DNA of 8,400 nucleotides from JAYZDB01 sp036338025 (lineage in GTDB: Bacteria; Planctomycetota; UBA1135; UBA2386), in assembly GCA_036338025.1 (NCBI GenBank), contig JAYZDB010000139.1, positions 1 to 8,400 of the forward strand, read 5' to 3'. Below the pieces are notes generated by a model. That model was not told the DNA's origin. It saw nothing but the letters and a program-made list of their open reading frames with translations, and made no database searches. The position numbers and the translations under genes were made by a program. Below are positions 6,157-8,400 of the stretch, one piece after another. Position 1 is the stretch's first letter. Every line of letters begins with the position of its first letter.

Positions 6157-7041
6157 ATGGACTTCACGGGCAACATCGTGGCACTGGTCACACCATTACG
6201 CAACGGTTCCCTGGACACCGGGGCATTCACCAGTTTGATCGAGCGCGTAATCGCGGGCGGGGCGTCCGGGATCGTCCCCTGTGGTACGACCGGCGAGTCC
6301 CCGACCCTGACCCACCAGGAACATGACGACGCCATCCGCCTGGCGGTCGAGACGGCCGCCGGAAGGGTCCCTGTGGTGGCGGGCACCGGCAGCAACTCCA
6401 CCGCCGAAGCAACCCGCCTGACCAAGGCCGCAGCCAGGTCCGGGGCGGATGCGGTGCTCAGTGTCAGCCCTTACTACAACAAGCCGACCCAAGCCGGCCT
6501 GGTAGCACACTTCCGCACAGTCGCCGAAGCCTCCGATCTGCCGGTGGTGCTCTACGACATCCCCTCACGATGCGGAGTTCGCCTGGAGTTGGAGACCACC
6601 ATCGCCCTGGCCGAGCATCCGAACATCCAGGCCGTGAAGATCGCGACCGGCGACGTCGAAGACGTATGCGGGATCCGCCAGCACACGAATCTCGCTGCAC
6701 TCAGTGGAGATGACTCCCTGACCTTGCCGATGATCTCACTTGGGGGAGTCGGAGTGATCTCCGTCATCAGCAACCTCCTGCCGCGGAGAATGTCCCGATT
6801 GGTGCAGGCCGCCCTGGACGGTGACTTCAGCACCGCCCTGGCAGAACACAATGCAATGTACCCGCTCATGAAAGCGATGTTCGTAGAGAGCAACCCCGCC
6901 CCGATCAAAGCCGCGATGGCTAAGATGGGCTGGTTGGAAAACGAACTCCGCCTGCCGCTCTGCCCGGTCAGCCCAACTGGAATGACCGTAATCGAAGAAG
7001 CCCTCTCGCCATTCCTCGATGAACTCGAGCGTGACCGCTGA
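6157..7041 (+). CDS. dapA: 4-hydroxy-tetrahydrodipicolinate synthase
   Basis: DapA condenses pyruvate with aspartate semialdehyde, the committed step to diaminopimelate and lysine, in the cytoplasm. The 294-aa TIM-barrel protein aligns with E. coli DapA without gaps over the active site: Thr44 and Thr45 (GTTGES), Tyr107 (PYYNKPTQ), Tyr133, Arg138 (DIPSRCGV) and the Schiff-base Lys161. The lysine-feedback pocket known from E. coli is also largely kept: Ser48, His53, His56, Asn80, Glu84 and Tyr106, with Pro at 49 in place of Ala. This suggests, by inference, a lysine-inhibited enzyme. The residue after Lys161 is Ile (AVKIATGDV), where Glu or Asp is usual. The ATG at 6157 gives the standard N terminus, with only a weak AGG upstream. 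The FHA/VWA gene starts 7 nt after the stop, which suggests one transcript. Confidence 0.96.
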   Translation: MDFTGNIVALVTPLRNGSLDTGAFTSLIERVIAGGASGIVPCGTTGESPTLTHQEHDDAIRLAVETAAGRVPVVAGTGSNSTAEATRLTKAAARSGADAVLSVSPYYNKPTQAGLVAHFRTVAEASDLPVVLYDIPSRCGVRLELETTIALAEHPNIQAVKIATGDVEDVCGIRQHTNLAALSGDDSLTLPMISLGGVGVISVISNLLPRRMSRLVQAALDGDFSTALAEHNAMYPLMKAMFVESNPAPIKAAMAKMGWLENELRLPLCPVSPTGMTVIEEALSPFLDELERDR

Positions 7042-7048
7042 ATAATGC

Positions 7049-8400
7049 ATGACTGAGAGTAGCTCAGAGAACAAGGTGCTAGTCCTCCGTCTCGGAGAAC
7101 TCTGCAAGCCGATCGCAGCCGGGCACAGCTACACAATCGGCAGCAGCCCCGAGTGTGACCTCTCCGTCGGTCACGGCTCGGTCAGCGCAGTCCACTGTCG
7201 ACTCGAAGTGCGAGAAGGCGAGGTCCTCGTGCACGATCTCAATTCCGCCGCCGGCATCAAGGTCGAGGGTAAGCGGGCAATGGATCTCGTATGGGCGCCA
7301 GGCCAGGTCCTGGAGATCGGCGAAATCCGCGCAGAGCTCGAGGTAACTGCCCCGGTTCTCACCCTGCAGGAGGTCGCGGCGGCGGCCAACAAGATCACCG
7401 CCGCACACCACACCAAGGAGCAGGAATTCGGTGAGATCATGCTCACCCAGCTCAAGAGCGCTCCATGGCTACTGATCTCAGCGATCACCCACGCAGTGGT
7501 TCTGCTTCTGCTTTGGATCTTCGCCCAGCAGAAAGTGGAACCGGGAGTGGAGAACCTGGCTCTCTCTCTCGAGCAAACCGAAGCCGAAGACGAGGTCGAA
7601 GAGGACACCGCTGAAGTCGAATCCGTCGAAGAAACAGAAGTCATGGAGGACACTGAGTTCACGGAAACAGAACTCTTGGAGGCTGAAGAGCTGGAGATCT
7701 TCAAGGAAGAGGCTGCGATCTACGAATCCGGCGCTACCGACATGAGCGAGCTGCTGACCAACATCAAAGGCACAGGACTCGGCGACATCCTGAAGGAGGC
7801 CAAGGGCAGCCTTTCGGGAACCTTCAAGAAGACCATCGGATCTCTGCGCAGGAATGGCCTCGAGATCATGTTCGTGTTCGACAGCACAGGCTCGATGGGT
7901 TCGGTCCTCTCGGCAGCAAAGGAGCGCATCACCAAGATGGTCGCGGTCCTACAGGAGTTGGTGCCGTACGCCCGGATCGGCATCATCACCTACCGCGACG
8001 AGGACAAGACCGAGGCCTACCTCACCCGTGATGTAGTACTGAGCCGAGATTTCTACCGCGCCATGAACTTTCTCAAGGGTGTCTACGCCGGCGGTGGCGG
8101 CGACATCCCGGAAGCCGTCTACCAGGCTCTACGCAAGGCGACCTCTCAAAAATGGAACAAGTCCGCCCGTCGGCTCATCGTCCTGATCGGTGACGCGCCG
8201 CCCCACAAGAAGACCGAAGGGCGGATATCCAGCATGGTCAAGGCCTTTACGCGCAACGGACGATCTCACGTGCACGCCATCGTGACCAGGCCCAGCTCTG
8301 AGGACAGGGTCTCGAATGACGCCACACGGACCTTCAAGCGCATCGCCAGGGACGGCAAGGGCGACGCCCTGACTTTTGAGGACGAGGGCGAGATCCTGCG
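7049..8400 (+). CDS. FHA / transmembrane / acidic linker / VWA domain protein (3' incomplete)
   Basis: The frame is open for 450 codons and runs off the window. Residues 10-100 form an FHA domain: AGHSYTIGSSPECDL, then VSAVHCRLEV and VHDLNSAAGIKVEGKR. A single membrane helix lies at about 138-159, APWLLISAITHAVVLLLLW. Residues 175-226 are an acidic linker with 25 Asp/Glu in 52. From about 270 comes a VWA domain: MIDAS-like DSTGSMG (278-284), ITYRDED (313-319), GGGGDIPEA (348-356) and LIGDAPPH (379-386). The last two recall VWA domains of the VwkA-like type. Basic residues precede the helix and acidic ones follow, so the FHA is probably cytoplasmic and the VWA extracytoplasmic. The ATG at 7049 follows an in-frame TAA at 7043-7045, which excludes a longer start; no clear Shine-Dalgarno is seen. 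The function is unknown; its proximity to dapA suggests co-transcription, not shared biochemistry. Confidence 0.88.
   Translation, partial: MTESSSENKVLVLRLGELCKPIAAGHSYTIGSSPECDLSVGHGSVSAVHCRLEVREGEVLVHDLNSAAGIKVEGKRAMDLVWAPGQVLEIGEIRAELEVTAPVLTLQEVAAAANKITAAHHTKEQEFGEIMLTQLKSAPWLLISAITHAVVLLLLWIFAQQKVEPGVENLALSLEQTEAEDEVEEDTAEVESVEETEVMEDTEFTETELLEAEELEIFKEEAAIYESGATDMSELLTNIKGTGLGDILKEAKGSLSGTFKKTIGSLRRNGLEIMFVFDSTGSMGSVLSAAKERITKMVAVLQELVPYARIGIITYRDEDKTEAYLTRDVVLSRDFYRAMNFLKGVYAGGGGDIPEAVYQALRKATSQKWNKSARRLIVLIGDAPPHKKTEGRISSMVKAFTRNGRSHVHAIVTRPSSEDRVSNDATRTFKRIARDGKGDALTFEDEGEIL

Noticed and set aside
7171..7989. Minus-strand open frames (7171-7704 and 7720-7989) opposite the FHA/VWA gene
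   Set aside because: They are Ser-rich antisense readings of the acidic GAA/GAG-rich linker and the VWA codons; the plus-strand FHA and VWA motifs settle the coding strand.
1..8400. Mobile element, CRISPR array, tRNA/rRNA or phage content
   Set aside because: No transposase, integrase, regularly spaced repeat or RNA gene pattern was seen, and all gene junctions look intact.

Overview
This GC-rich window holds nine genes on both strands, dense and intact. It suggests a Planctomycetota chromosome, possibly a UBA1135/Poly30-like lineage. That placement is inferred from the style of the proteins: a secreted lamin-tail protein with a planctomycete-type C-terminal beta domain, a membrane-anchored FHA/VWA protein, and heme A synthesis genes next to an ABC-2 exporter. 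No mobile element, CRISPR array, tRNA or rRNA gene was seen.

Layout. (1) Positions 1-2836, minus strand: a compact operon read right to left, ctaA (heme A synthase), ctaB (heme O synthase), an ABC-2 type ATPase and the first codons of its permease. ctaA and ctaB are 5 nt apart. The last two junctions are one-base TGATG stop/start overlaps, so translation is probably coupled. (2) Positions 2961-3007: a perfect 18-bp inverted repeat, probably the terminator of the next gene pair. (3) Positions 3040-4107, minus strand: a 57-aa hypothetical gene followed by a 283-aa probably exported hypothetical protein with an OB-like strand region and a TPR-like half. (4) Positions 4108-4372: a divergent intergenic region. 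(5) Positions 4373-5419, plus strand: the secreted lamin-tail protein. (6) Positions 5446-6105, minus strand: rsmD (16S rRNA guanine methyltransferase), convergent with the lamin-tail gene. (7) Positions 6157-7041, plus strand: dapA, divergent from rsmD. (8) Position 7049 to the window end, plus strand: an incomplete FHA / transmembrane / acidic linker / VWA protein starting 7 nt after dapA.

How the genes work together. CtaB and CtaA act in sequence on heme B (to heme O, then heme A) for an aa3-type cytochrome oxidase. The coupled ABC exporter may serve the same assembly process, but its substrate cannot be read from the sequence. DapA makes the committed intermediate for lysine and diaminopimelate. 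RsmD belongs to ribosome maturation and is only a neighbour.

The most unusual gene is the FHA/VWA protein. Its FHA domain has lost two of the usual phosphothreonine-contact residues. Its single membrane helix carries the Ser-x3-His spacing of the TonB anchor, and about half of the linker before the VWA domain is acidic.
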